Part shown: one piece after another, positions 1 through 7,747 of the stretch
How positions within the stretch are numbered: the first letter of the stretch is position 1
Layout of the letters: each line of letters begins with the position of its first letter
NCBI GenBank assembly: GCA_002342665.1
Contig: DDQK01000029.1
Span: 18,071 to 45,553 of the forward strand
DNA: 27,483 nucleotides
Direction: 5' to 3'
Source: Prevotella sp. UBA2444
GTDB lineage: Bacteria > Bacteroidota > Bacteroidia > Bacteroidales > Bacteroidaceae
Program-made: the position numbers and the translations under genes
Notes under the pieces: generated by a model
Database searches by the model: none
What the model saw: only the letters and a program-made list of their open reading frames with translations
What the model was told of the DNA's origin: nothing

Positions 1-89
1 AAGTCTCTTTACGGCTGCCATGACGATTACGGGAGTGAACTCTTGGGGTAGGCATTTACGAATAATTAACACAACAGGAATGGTTGGCG

Positions 90-120
90 ATTTGACAATC
101 GCATGCGCGTAACGTCAAAT
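90..120. repeat. Inverted repeat (candidate operator) upstream of the alcohol dehydrogenase
   Basis: The arms ATTTGAC (90-96) and GTCAAAT (114-120) are perfect inverted copies around a 17-nt centre that contains the self-complementary CGCATGCG (100-107). The site lies 30 bp before the dehydrogenase start. No T-run follows it, so a terminator is unlikely; a dimeric regulator site is the simplest reading. I see no clear TAnnTTTG box in the leader. The rest of positions 1-149 holds no gene I can identify. Confidence 0.4.
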
Positions 121-149
121 ACCAGTAAAGGCAAAACAAATATAAACAG

Positions 150-1337
150 ATGAGAGATTTCAATTACTATGCGCCGACAGAAGTGGCGTTCGGCAAGGAC
201 AGTGAAGAGCAGGTGGCTCTTCTGGTGAGGAAATATGGTGGCACGAAGGTGCTGGTACACTACGGTGGACAGAGCGCCGTGCGCTCAGGCCTGCTCGACA
301 AGGTGTGCAGCCTGCTCAGCGAGGAGGGTGTCGGCTACGTGACACTGGGCGGCGTGGTGCCCAATCCGCGTCTGTCACTCGTCCATGAGGGTATCGCACT
401 CTGCCGCAAGGAGGGTGTCGACTTCATCCTCGCCGTAGGTGGCGGCAGCGTGATCGACTCCGGCAAGGCCATCGCCATGGGTGTGGCTAATCCCGACGAC
501 GAGGTATGGGACTACTATCTGGGCAAGAAGTCGCCGCAGGGCGCACTGCCCGTGGCCTCGGTGCTCACTATCCCGGCTGCAGGCAGCGAAATGAGCGAGT
601 CGACGGTGGTCACCAACGAGGACGGCGGCGTGAAGCTGGGCTACTCGGACGACATCCTGCGCCCCAAGTTCGCCATCATGAACCCCGAGCGCACCTTCAC
701 CCTGCCCCCCTATCAGACAGCAGCCGGTGTGACCGACATGATGATGCACATCTTCGAGCGTTACTTCACCAAGGACGACGACATGGACCTGACCACCGAC
801 CTGGCAGAGGCCACCCTGCGCCGGATCAAGACTGCCGTGTTCTTCGTGCTGAAGAATCCCGAGGACTACCGCCAGCGCGCCCAAATCATGTGGGGCGGCA
901 GCGTAGCCCACTGGGGACTCCTGGGCAAGGGCGTAGAGGAAGACTGGGCCACCCACCAGTTGGAGCACGAACTGAGTGGCATGTTCGACGTGACCCACGG
1001 AGCAGGCCTGGCTGCCATCTGGCCATCGTGGGCCCGGTATACGATGAAGGAGAACCTGAGCCGATTCGTACGCTTCGCCGTGAACGTGATGGACGTACCC
1101 AACGACTTCACCGATCCTGAAGGCACAGCCTTGAGAGGTATCGAAGCCGTGGAGCAATTCTACCACGCCATCGGCATGCCCACAAACATCAAGGAGCTCA
1201 TCGGCAAGGACATCACCGATGAGGAAATCAAGGAGATGGTGCGCAAGTGCAGCCGCGACTACACTGCTACGTGCGGAGGACTGAAGGTGCTGAATGCAAA
1301 GGATATGGAGAACATCTATAAAATGGCACGCGGATGA
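150..1337 (+). CDS. Iron-containing alcohol dehydrogenase (YqhD/BdhA-like)
   Basis: This is a 395-residue cytosolic group III metal-dependent alcohol dehydrogenase, expected to reduce aldehydes to alcohols with NAD(P)H. The nucleotide-binding motif GGGSVID is at residues 97-103. The four metal ligands are visible with the family's spacing: Asp196, His200, His269 and His283. The C-terminal half carries the HxxxH and THGAGLA signatures of the butanol dehydrogenase/YqhD branch, and the length is typical for the family. The start at 150 follows an A-rich leader. The gene overlaps the downstream epimerase by four bases (ATGA), which suggests translational coupling. The true aldehyde cannot be told from sequence; detoxification of short or reactive aldehydes is usual for YqhD relatives. 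Confidence 0.93.
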   Translation: MRDFNYYAPTEVAFGKDSEEQVALLVRKYGGTKVLVHYGGQSAVRSGLLDKVCSLLSEEGVGYVTLGGVVPNPRLSLVHEGIALCRKEGVDFILAVGGGSVIDSGKAIAMGVANPDDEVWDYYLGKKSPQGALPVASVLTIPAAGSEMSESTVVTNEDGGVKLGYSDDILRPKFAIMNPERTFTLPPYQTAAGVTDMMMHIFERYFTKDDDMDLTTDLAEATLRRIKTAVFFVLKNPEDYRQRAQIMWGGSVAHWGLLGKGVEEDWATHQLEHELSGMFDVTHGAGLAAIWPSWARYTMKENLSRFVRFAVNVMDVPNDFTDPEGTALRGIEAVEQFYHAIGMPTNIKELIGKDITDEEIKEMVRKCSRDYTATCGGLKVLNAKDMENIYKMARG

Positions 1338-2353
1338 AGATATTAATAATAGGTGGAACAGGCACCATCAGCAGTGCCATCACCCGACAGCTGGCAGCCC
1401 AGGGACACGACCTGTGGCTACTCAATCGTGGCAACCGCAGCAGCGAGGTGCCTGCTGGCGTGAAGCAGGTGGTCTGCGACATCAACAACGAGGCGGAAGT
1501 GCTTCGGCTACTAGGCAGTGACACGTTCGACGCCGTCTGTGAGTTCATCGGTTTCCTGCCCTCACAGGTGGAGCGCGACATCCGCCTCTTCCAGGGTCGC
1601 ACCCGTCAGTACGTCTACATCTCCTCGGCGTCAGCCTACAACAAACCAGCCCCCAACCACGTCATCAACGAAGGCACTACGCTGGCCAACCCCCATTGGC
1701 AGTACTCACGCGACAAGATAGCCTGCGAGGAACTACTGCTCAAGGCGTGGAGGGAGGAGGGATTCCCCATCACCATCGTACGCCCCAGCCACACCTACTG
1801 TGAGCGCGGCGTGCCCGTCAGCGTACACGGCCCCAAGGGTTCATGGCCCGTGCTGAAGCGCATGATGGAGGGCAAACCCGTCATTATACAGGGCGATGGC
1901 ACATCGTTGTGGACACTGACCTGGAACGAGGACTTCGCCCGAGGTTTCATCGGACTACTGGGCAACCCCAAAGCCATCGGCGAAGCCTTTCAGATCATGA
2001 GCGACGAACAGCTCACGTGGACACAGGTCTATCAGTCGATAGCCAACGCCCTCGGCGTAGGGCTGAAGCCCTACTACGTGGCCTCAGAATTCCTCGCCGC
2101 CGTGGCACCACGGGAGTGGGACTTCGAGGGTAACCTGCTGGGCGACAAGTCACTCACCGTCATCTTCGACTGCTCGAAGCTGAAGCGCGCCGTACCCGGA
2201 TTCCAGTGTACCACCCGCTTCGATGAGGGTGTCCGTCGCTGCATCGTCTATCTGACGGCCCACCCCGAACTACAGGTGGAAGAACCAGAGTTCGACGACT
2301 GGTGCGACCGCGTGATAGCTGCTCAGGAACGTTGCAAAGCCGAACTACAATAA
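1334..2353 (+). CDS. NAD-dependent epimerase/dehydratase family protein (SDR)
   Basis: This 339-residue short-chain dehydrogenase/reductase has an N-terminal Rossmann motif GGTGTIS (from residue 7), a mid-protein SSASAY segment, and the catalytic YSRDK (YxxxK) motif near residue 126. It resembles the extended or atypical NAD-dependent epimerase/dehydratases. The substrate (nucleotide sugar or other) is not recognisable. Its ATG overlaps the stop of the alcohol dehydrogenase, so the two are almost certainly co-transcribed and may serve one small redox pathway. A strong terminator follows immediately after the stop. Confidence 0.88.
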   Translation: MKILIIGGTGTISSAITRQLAAQGHDLWLLNRGNRSSEVPAGVKQVVCDINNEAEVLRLLGSDTFDAVCEFIGFLPSQVERDIRLFQGRTRQYVYISSASAYNKPAPNHVINEGTTLANPHWQYSRDKIACEELLLKAWREEGFPITIVRPSHTYCERGVPVSVHGPKGSWPVLKRMMEGKPVIIQGDGTSLWTLTWNEDFARGFIGLLGNPKAIGEAFQIMSDEQLTWTQVYQSIANALGVGLKPYYVASEFLAAVAPREWDFEGNLLGDKSLTVIFDCSKLKRAVPGFQCTTRFDEGVRRCIVYLTAHPELQVEEPEFDDWCDRVIAAQERCKAELQ

Positions 2354-2355
2354 AG

Positions 2356-2391
2356 AAAATCCCCGAAAGCCTTGTGCCTTTCGGGGATTTT
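2356..2391 (+). terminator. Rho-independent terminator after the epimerase gene
   Basis: A perfect 14-bp stem pairs 2356-2369 with 2378-2391 (core ATCCCCGAAAG / CTTTCGGGGAT), with an 8-nt loop. A run of five T ends it (2388-2392). It begins two bases after the epimerase stop codon. Confidence 0.92.
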
Positions 2392-2402
2392 TCGTACCTT
2401 TG
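2372..2402 (+). promoter_or_regulatory. Bacteroidales-type promoter for topB
   Basis: The -7 box TACCTTTG (2395-2402) matches the TAnnTTTG consensus of the Bacteroidetes primary sigma factor. A partial -33 box (TTG, 2372-2374) lies exactly 20 bp upstream, inside the loop and 3' side of the preceding terminator hairpin. The expected transcript leader to the topB ATG at 2424 is short, about 15 nt. Confidence 0.75.
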
Positions 2403-2423
2403 CTGCCTAAAATCAGAGAATAG

Positions 2424-4562
2424 ATGATAGTCTGTATAGCAGAGAAACCGAGCGTGGCTCGTGACATAGCGCGCATCCTGGGGGCCAACAGCTCTCACGA
2501 CGGATATATGGAAGGCAACGGATATCAGGTGACCTGGACCTTCGGACACCTGTGTACCCTGAAAGAGCCGGGCGACTATACTCAGGCATGGAAGACTTGG
2601 GCACTGACACAGCTGCCGATGGTGCCCCAGCGCTTCGGTATCAAGCTGATACCCGACAGGGGTATCGAGAAGCAGTTCGCCGTCATTGAAAAGCTGATGC
2701 AGGCAGCTGACGGCATCGTCAACTGCGGCGACGCCGGACAAGAAGGAGAGCTCATCCAGCGCTGGGTGATGCAGAAGGCACAGGCCAAATGCCCCGTGAA
2801 ACGACTGTGGATATCGTCGATGACCGACGAGGCCATCCGCGAAGGTTTCGCCAACCTGAAAGACCAACAGGACTATCAGCCGCTCTATCTGGCCGGGCTA
2901 TCACGCGCCATCGGCGACTGGCTCTTAGGCATGAACGCCACCCGCCTCTACACGCTGAAGTACGGACAGAACCGCCAGGTACTCTCCATCGGCCGTGTGC
3001 AGACCCCCACCCTCGCCCTCATCGTCAACCGCCAGAAGGAGATTGAGAACTTCAAGCCTGAACCCTATTGGGTGCTGGCCACCATCTACCGCGACACCAC
3101 ATTCACGGCAACGAAAGGCAAGTTCACCTCGAAGGAGGAAGGCGAGAAGGCCTTCGCCACCATCGAGGGCAAGCCGTTCACGGTGACGAAAGTGGAGAAG
3201 AAAGAAGGCAAGGAGCAGCCCCCGCAGCTCTACGACCTCACCTCGCTGCAGGTGGACTGCAACCGGAAATACGGCTACTCGGCAGAGATGACGCTCAATC
3301 TCATTCAGTCTCTCTACGAGAAGAAATACACCACCTATCCCCGTGTGGACACGCAATACCTGAGCGACGACATCTACCCCAAGTGCCCGCAGACGCTCAA
3401 CGGCCTGTATCAGACCAAGTTCGCAGGCGTTGCGCCATACGCAGAATTTATCAAGCCCATCGGCGGCAAGGCACTGAAGAAATCGAAGCGGGTCTTCGAC
3501 ACATCGAAGGTCACAGACCACCATGCCATCATCCCTACTGGCGTCATCCCCCAGAACCTGAGTGATGCCGAGCGAAACGTGTTCGACCTGGTGGCACGGC
3601 GATTCATCGGGGTGTTCCTGCCCGACTGCCGATTCTCCACCACGACGGTACTCGGGGAGGTAGCCGGAGATTCCGGATATCCCGGAGAATCCGAAAAGTC
3701 CGGTGAAGCCATCGAATTCAAGGTGACAGGCAAGGAGATCCTCGACCCGGGCTGGCGCGTGGTGAGAGGAAAGACCGATGCCAAGGCCGACAGCGACGAT
3801 GGTGAGCAACAATCGACAGACGAGGAGCGGACGCTGCCCACCTTCGTCAAGGGCGAAAATGGTGACCATAAGCCGACGCTCACCGAGAAGTGGACCACAC
3901 CCCCACCTTACTATAATGAGGCCTCACTGCTCCGCGCCATGGAGACTGCAGGCAAGTTCGTGGAGGACGAAACACTGCGCGCCGCCATGAAGGAGAATGG
4001 CATCGGGCGCCCGTCGAGCCGCGCAAGCATCATCGAGACCCTCTTCAAGCGCCACTACATCAAGCGCGAGCGCAAGCGCCTCATCGCCACGCCGACGGGC
4101 ATCGAACTCATCGACCTGATCCACGAAGAACTGCTGAAGAGCTGTGAGTTGACGGGCATCTGGGAGAAGAAGCTGCGCGACATCGAGCACCAGAAATACG
4201 ATGCCCAGCAGTTCATAGATGAACTGAAGCAACAGGTGGCCGAAATCGTACACGAGGTGATGGCCGACAGCACCAATCGACGGGTCACCGTGCTCACCGA
4301 CGCCGACCTGAAGAAAGTCAAGTCGCCAAAAGCTGCTGAAGCCCCCAAGCCCAAGGCTCCGCGCAAGAAAAAGGAAGCGGCACAGGCCTCTTCCGCAGCA
4401 AGTACGCCCACACCCCAGCCCTCTCCTGTAGACGAGGGAATAATTACGGAAGGAGCCCCCTGCCCTCTCTGCGGCCAGGGCCACATCATCCGGGGCAAAA
4501 CGGCCTTCGGCTGCTCTCGGTGGAGGGAAGGATGCACTTATCGTGTAGCATTCAAACAATAA
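2424..4562 (+). CDS. topB: DNA topoisomerase III
   Basis: This is a 712-residue type IA topoisomerase that relaxes negative supercoils and decatenates DNA through a transient 5'-phosphotyrosine. The N-terminal Toprim domain starts with IAEKPSVARDIA (catalytic Glu7) and carries DAGQEGE at residues 103-109; the second Asp of the usual DxD is Gly here. The active-site tyrosine is Tyr305 in TTYPRVDTQYLS. A basic, Ala/Pro/Lys-rich linker (about 632-672) leads to a C-terminal four-cysteine zinc ribbon (about 680-707). Residues about 412-427 contain an unusual Gly/Ser/Glu stretch encoded by a 9-bp tandem repeat. The gene has its own promoter and lies 28 bp before the PorE-like gene. Confidence 0.95.
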   Translation: MIVCIAEKPSVARDIARILGANSSHDGYMEGNGYQVTWTFGHLCTLKEPGDYTQAWKTWALTQLPMVPQRFGIKLIPDRGIEKQFAVIEKLMQAADGIVNCGDAGQEGELIQRWVMQKAQAKCPVKRLWISSMTDEAIREGFANLKDQQDYQPLYLAGLSRAIGDWLLGMNATRLYTLKYGQNRQVLSIGRVQTPTLALIVNRQKEIENFKPEPYWVLATIYRDTTFTATKGKFTSKEEGEKAFATIEGKPFTVTKVEKKEGKEQPPQLYDLTSLQVDCNRKYGYSAEMTLNLIQSLYEKKYTTYPRVDTQYLSDDIYPKCPQTLNGLYQTKFAGVAPYAEFIKPIGGKALKKSKRVFDTSKVTDHHAIIPTGVIPQNLSDAERNVFDLVARRFIGVFLPDCRFSTTTVLGEVAGDSGYPGESEKSGEAIEFKVTGKEILDPGWRVVRGKTDAKADSDDGEQQSTDEERTLPTFVKGENGDHKPTLTEKWTTPPPYYNEASLLRAMETAGKFVEDETLRAAMKENGIGRPSSRASIIETLFKRHYIKRERKRLIATPTGIELIDLIHEELLKSCELTGIWEKKLRDIEHQKYDAQQFIDELKQQVAEIVHEVMADSTNRRVTVLTDADLKKVKSPKAAEAPKPKAPRKKKEAAQASSAASTPTPQPSPVDEGIITEGAPCPLCGQGHIIRGKTAFGCSRWREGCTYRVAFKQ
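3658..3702 (+). repeat. Five imperfect 9-bp tandem units inside topB
   Basis: Five successive nonamers each end in CCG (units such as GAGATTCCG, GATATCCCG, GAGAATCCG, AAAAGTCCG). Because the period is 9 bp, the repeat stays in frame and encodes a three-residue periodic Gly/Ser/Glu-rich loop within the type IA core. It looks like a recent microsatellite-type expansion. Confidence 0.6.
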
Positions 4563-4590
4563 ATCGGACGGCATATCGTTATTATAAGGT

Positions 4591-6729
4591 ATGCGAAGAC
4601 TAACAACACTCGCCACGATTCTCATTGCCGCAGTCCTCATGATGGGTTGCGGAGGGCCCGACAAGGCTCTGAAAAAGGCGGAACAGTTTAATGCCATCGG
4701 CGAATACTTCGATGCGGCAGCACAATATAAGAAGGCCTATTCGCAGACACCGCCCAAGGAGCGCAACAAACGAGGCGAACTGTCAGTGAAGATGGCAGAG
4801 TGCTATCGCAGAATCAATAATACCTCAAAGGCCATCGCTGCCTACAACAACGTGATCCGCTACCACAAGGAAGACTCGCTGACCCACCTCCGACTGGCCC
4901 AGATGCAGATGAAGACAGGCAGCTACAAGGATGCTGCCAAGAATTTCCAGACGGCCATCGGTAGTTTACGAATGACAGTTGACAGTTTACAGCAGATTAA
5001 TGACTCGGCCTCAAATGTCAAATCTCAAATCTCAAACCTCAAATCTCAAATCACCCTGGCCCGTAACGGGCTGAAAGGTGCCCAGCAGGCTCCGCAATGG
5101 AAGAAAGAGGGTTCCTTCTACACCGTGAAACGGATGGAACTCTTCAACTCGCGCCGCGCCGACTACTCCCCCATGCTGGGCGGCCTTGACAACGACCAAC
5201 TCTACCTGACCTCCACCCGCAACGAGGCACGGGGCGACGAATTGAGCGGCATCACAGGTACGAAAGCCGGCGACATATTTATGTCGCAGCGCGACGACAA
5301 GGGCAAGTGGAGCCGTCCACAGAGCATCGACTCAGAACTGAACACCGACTTCGATGAAGGAGCCTGCAGCTTCAGCCCCGACGGGCGAACGATGTATCTC
5401 ACCCAATGTAAGACCGACCCCAGATATCCCCGTCTGGCCACCATCGTGGTGTCAGACCGCAGCGATGCCGCCTGGAGCAAAGCCACCGATCTGACCATCT
5501 CGAAAGATACGCTCTCAAACTATGCCCACCCTGCCGTATCGCCTGACGGGGAATGGCTCTATTTTGTCAGCGATATGCCTGGAGGACTGGGAGGCTACGA
5601 CATCTGGCGATGCCGGCTCTACGCCAACAATGAGACTGGCGGAGCGGAAAATCTTGGAGCACCTGTCAATTCTGCCGGTAACGAGATGTTCCCCACCTTC
5701 CGTCCTAACGGCGACTTCTACTTCTCAAGCGACGGACATCCGGGCATGGGAGGACTGGATATCTTCATCGCCAAGCCCCACGAGACAGGCTGGCGACTGG
5801 AGCATCCCGGATTCCCCCTCAATTCGCAGGGCGACGACTTCGGCATGACCTTCGAAGGGATGAAGAATCAGGGATACTTCGCCAGCAACCGAGGCGACGC
5901 CAGAGGGTTCGACCATATCTACAGTTTCTATAACCCCGATGTCGTACAGACCGTGAAGGGATGGGTGTATGAGCAAGACGGCTACGAACTGCCTGCCGCA
6001 CAAGTGTTTATGGTAGGCAACGACGGAACCAACCTCCGTCTCAGCGTCCGAGGTGATGGCTCCTTCACTCAGGAGATCAAGCCCAATGTAGACTATGTCA
6101 TACTGGCCAGCTGCAAGGGATTCCTCAATCACCAGGAGCAGTTGAGAGTGAATGCCGTCAAGGAGTCGGAAGAATATGTGCTGCAGTTCCCCCTCTACAA
6201 CATCTCGGCCCCCGTACTCATAGAGAACATCTTCTACGATTTCGACAAGGCCACTCTGCGTCCGGAGTCGTCAGCAGCTCTCGACTCGCTGGTAAGCCTG
6301 TTGAACGAGAATGCCAACATCACTATCGAGCTGTCGGCACACACCGACTATAAAGGTACGGAGCAATATAACGAACGCCTCTCCCAGCAACGTGCCGAAA
6401 GCGTGGTGCGCTATCTGATACAACACGGCATAGCAGCCGACCGTCTGACCGCAAAGGGCTACGGTGAAGGCAAGCCAAAAGCCATCAAGCGCAAGGTGGC
6501 AGAGAAATATCCCTTCCTCAAGGAGGGCGACAAACTGACAGAGGAGTTTATCAGCCAGCTACCTGAGGAAGAGCAGGAACAGTGCAACCAGTTGAACCGT
6601 CGCACGGAGTTCAGAGTGTTGTCGACAACCTACGGGCTGTTTGATAAGGAAGGACGATTAAAACAAATGCCAGCAGTAAGAGAAGCAGAACCGGATCCAG
6701 ACGAAGATCAGTCGTCGGAGCCGTGGTGA
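4591..6729 (+). CDS. porE: PorE-like OmpA-family lipoprotein (TPR, PD40 beta-propeller, CRD, OmpA)
   Basis: This 712-residue exported lipoprotein has a signal peptide with lipobox Cys at residue 20. Domains in order are TPR-like helices (about 27-124), a repeat-derived linker (125-154), a PD40/WD40-like propeller with repeated SPDG and 'YFSSDG'-type blades (about 185-435), a carboxypeptidase-regulatory-like beta domain (about 453-535) and an OmpA peptidoglycan-binding domain (about 544-690, with HTD near 585 and QRAESV near 601). This architecture matches PorE of Porphyromonas gingivalis, which links the type IX secretion machinery to peptidoglycan; that role here is inferred from architecture only. 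An acidic tail after the OmpA domain is encoded opposite the end of the DUF5056-like gene. The gene is probably co-transcribed with topB. Another OmpA/PD40 paralogue of unknown role is the alternative. Confidence 0.82.
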   Translation: MRRLTTLATILIAAVLMMGCGGPDKALKKAEQFNAIGEYFDAAAQYKKAYSQTPPKERNKRGELSVKMAECYRRINNTSKAIAAYNNVIRYHKEDSLTHLRLAQMQMKTGSYKDAAKNFQTAIGSLRMTVDSLQQINDSASNVKSQISNLKSQITLARNGLKGAQQAPQWKKEGSFYTVKRMELFNSRRADYSPMLGGLDNDQLYLTSTRNEARGDELSGITGTKAGDIFMSQRDDKGKWSRPQSIDSELNTDFDEGACSFSPDGRTMYLTQCKTDPRYPRLATIVVSDRSDAAWSKATDLTISKDTLSNYAHPAVSPDGEWLYFVSDMPGGLGGYDIWRCRLYANNETGGAENLGAPVNSAGNEMFPTFRPNGDFYFSSDGHPGMGGLDIFIAKPHETGWRLEHPGFPLNSQGDDFGMTFEGMKNQGYFASNRGDARGFDHIYSFYNPDVVQTVKGWVYEQDGYELPAAQVFMVGNDGTNLRLSVRGDGSFTQEIKPNVDYVILASCKGFLNHQEQLRVNAVKESEEYVLQFPLYNISAPVLIENIFYDFDKATLRPESSAALDSLVSLLNENANITIELSAHTDYKGTEQYNERLSQQRAESVVRYLIQHGIAADRLTAKGYGEGKPKAIKRKVAEKYPFLKEGDKLTEEFISQLPEEEQEQCNQLNRRTEFRVLSTTYGLFDKEGRLKQMPAVREAEPDPDEDQSSEPW
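4963..5052 (+). repeat. Heptanucleotide tandem repeats forming the PorE-like linker
   Basis: Two blocks with 7-bp period lie inside the coding sequence. 4963-4990 holds four units of the AGTTTAC/AGTTGAC type. 5011-5052 holds six units of TCAAATC (one TCAAACC, one TCAAATG). The span is 90 bp, exactly 30 codons, and encodes the SNVKSQISNLKSQI-like linker between the TPR region and the propeller. Confidence 0.85.
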
Positions 6730-7000
6730 CCATCACACTCAGCGAGGTGAACATTGTATTGAGGATAGCCAGAACGCTGGCCTTCAGCGACTCCCACCCA
6801 TTCAGCAGGAAGAACATCAGCCCACCCACGAAGATGCAGAACCAAGTCCACAGTCTGGAGAGCTGACGGGTCTTGCTTGGCCTGGCATCAGGCAGGCTAC
6901 TCATCACCCGCTCCGTAAATCCATCGTCGGCTATCTGCTGAGCGGATGCCTCCTTGAAGAATTGTTCTATCAATCTGTCGTCATTTTCTGTCATATCCAT
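6611..7000 (-). CDS. DUF5056-like small membrane protein, possible anti-sigma partner
   Basis: This 129-residue protein has a soluble N-terminal segment (FFKEASAQQIADDGFTERVM) of the type seen in DUF5056 proteins, then two hydrophobic segments (about 50-66 and 103-121). It starts 20 bp inside the ECF sigma gene, so the two are coupled. Position and topology, a cytosolic N-terminus with membrane helices right after a sigma factor, fit an anti-sigma or sigma-modulating role, but this is inference. The last 119 bp, including the second membrane helix, overlap the PorE-like gene end to end on the opposite strand. The start could also be the second Met (6994). Confidence 0.75.
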   Translation of the reverse strand: MDMTENDDRLIEQFFKEASAQQIADDGFTERVMSSLPDARPSKTRQLSRLWTWFCIFVGGLMFFLLNGWESLKASVLAILNTMFTSLSVMVTTAPTTDLRLDPVLLLLLLAFVLIVLPYQTARRLSTTL

Positions 7001-7523
7001 TAGCTTTTAAATAGTTTGCCATTTTCTCTTTTCCTCGTCGCAGGTGCGACTTCACCGTATTCTCTCCAATGCCCGTTATCCGACTGATCTGGTCAATCGG
7101 ATAGCCGTCGATGAGTTGCAGCGTGATGCAGGTACGCTCTTCATCCTTCAACAGCGCAAGGGCCTGATATATATCCATCTTCATATTGGCATCGCCCGAA
7201 GTGGAGAGTCGTTTAGCGGCAGCAGAACTGTCAACGTCATCTGTCTGTCGCCGTGAACGGATTTCGTCGTAGAACACGTTAAAGGCTATCCGCATCAGCC
7301 AGGTGGAGAAGCTCGAGAGGCCGCGAAACATGGAAATGTTCAGATAGGCCTTGACGAAGGTCTCCTGTGCCAAGTCGTCGCTCAGCTGCTCATCGCCCAG
7401 CGTCTGGTTCAGAAAGAACCGGCGCACAGGCGACTGGTACTTCCTGACAAGTTGGTCGAAAGCCCGCTTGTCCCGAAGCACCGCCACCTGCGTCACCAAT
7501 GCTATGTCGCTGAGCTCTGCCAC
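6981..7523 (-). CDS. ECF-family RNA polymerase sigma factor
   Basis: This 180-residue sigma-70 family protein has region 2 (about 20-88: FDQLVRKYQSPVRRF, DDLAQETFVKAY, FSTWLMRIAFN) and region 4 (about 115-172, helix-turn-helix ISRITGIGENTVKSHLRRGK). There is no region 3 or C-terminal extension, as expected for an ECF factor. Translation must begin at GTG (7521-7523): an in-frame TAG lies four codons upstream and no ATG intervenes. The gene is third in a four-gene operon, 23 bp after the PspC-domain gene and overlapping the DUF5056-like gene. The linkage to membrane proteins suggests an envelope-stress or membrane-state response. Confidence 0.93.
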   Translation of the reverse strand: MAELSDIALVTQVAVLRDKRAFDQLVRKYQSPVRRFFLNQTLGDEQLSDDLAQETFVKAYLNISMFRGLSSFSTWLMRIAFNVFYDEIRSRRQTDDVDSSAAAKRLSTSGDANMKMDIYQALALLKDEERTCITLQLIDGYPIDQISRITGIGENTVKSHLRRGKEKMANYLKANGYDRK

Positions 7524-7546
7524 CTGTATAGACTATCAACAGGATC

Positions 7547-7747
7547 CTACTTCTGTTCAATCCAGTTCTTTTCTGGCATCACCAGCCACAGCACCAGATA
7601 GAAGATCAGTCCGCTGAAGGCTGTAAAGATTGTCAGGAAAGCGTAGCCGATTCGTACCAATACGGGATCGAAGTCGAAATACTCTGCCAGTCCGCCACAT
7701 ACGCCGGCGAACACTCTATCGTTTGAACGCATCAGTCTCTTAGTCAT
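7547..7747 (-). CDS. PspC-domain membrane protein
   Basis: This 66-residue protein is essentially one PspC domain: MTKRLMRSNDRVFAGVCGG followed by a D-P-V-L-V-R-I motif, a hydrophobic helix, and a VMPEK end. The frame is open further upstream, but the extra 42 residues do not look like protein of this family and lie inside the preceding gene. ATG at 7747 overlaps the upstream TAA by eight bases (ATGACTAA), supporting this start and coupling. PspC proteins are inner-membrane factors linked to the phage-shock or envelope response; here it sits beside an ECF sigma factor. Confidence 0.85.
   Translation of the reverse strand: MTKRLMRSNDRVFAGVCGGLAEYFDFDPVLVRIGYAFLTIFTAFSGLIFYLVLWLVMPEKNWIEQK

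Noticed and set aside
2..112. Open frame at the left edge (36 codons, stop at 110-112) that could be the end of an upstream gene, hydrophobic with Gly/Thr/Asn
   Set aside because: Too short to identify, another frame also closes nearby, and the inverted repeat at 90-120 overlaps it. Coding cannot be supported without upstream sequence.
90..120. Sigma-70-like TTGACA with 17-bp spacing to TCAAAT
   Set aside because: Bacteroidetes primary sigma factors do not use this consensus, and the match is explained by the inverted repeat.
375..1166. 263-codon open frame antisense to the alcohol dehydrogenase
   Set aside because: It is the complement of a gene whose metal ligands and nucleotide motif are intact; the translated product is His/Gly/Val-rich without family features.
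2925..3869. 314-codon open frame antisense to topB
   Set aside because: It lies wholly opposite a clearly conserved enzyme, has His/Val/Leu-rich composition typical of a shadow frame of GC-rich codons, and has no domain or signal.
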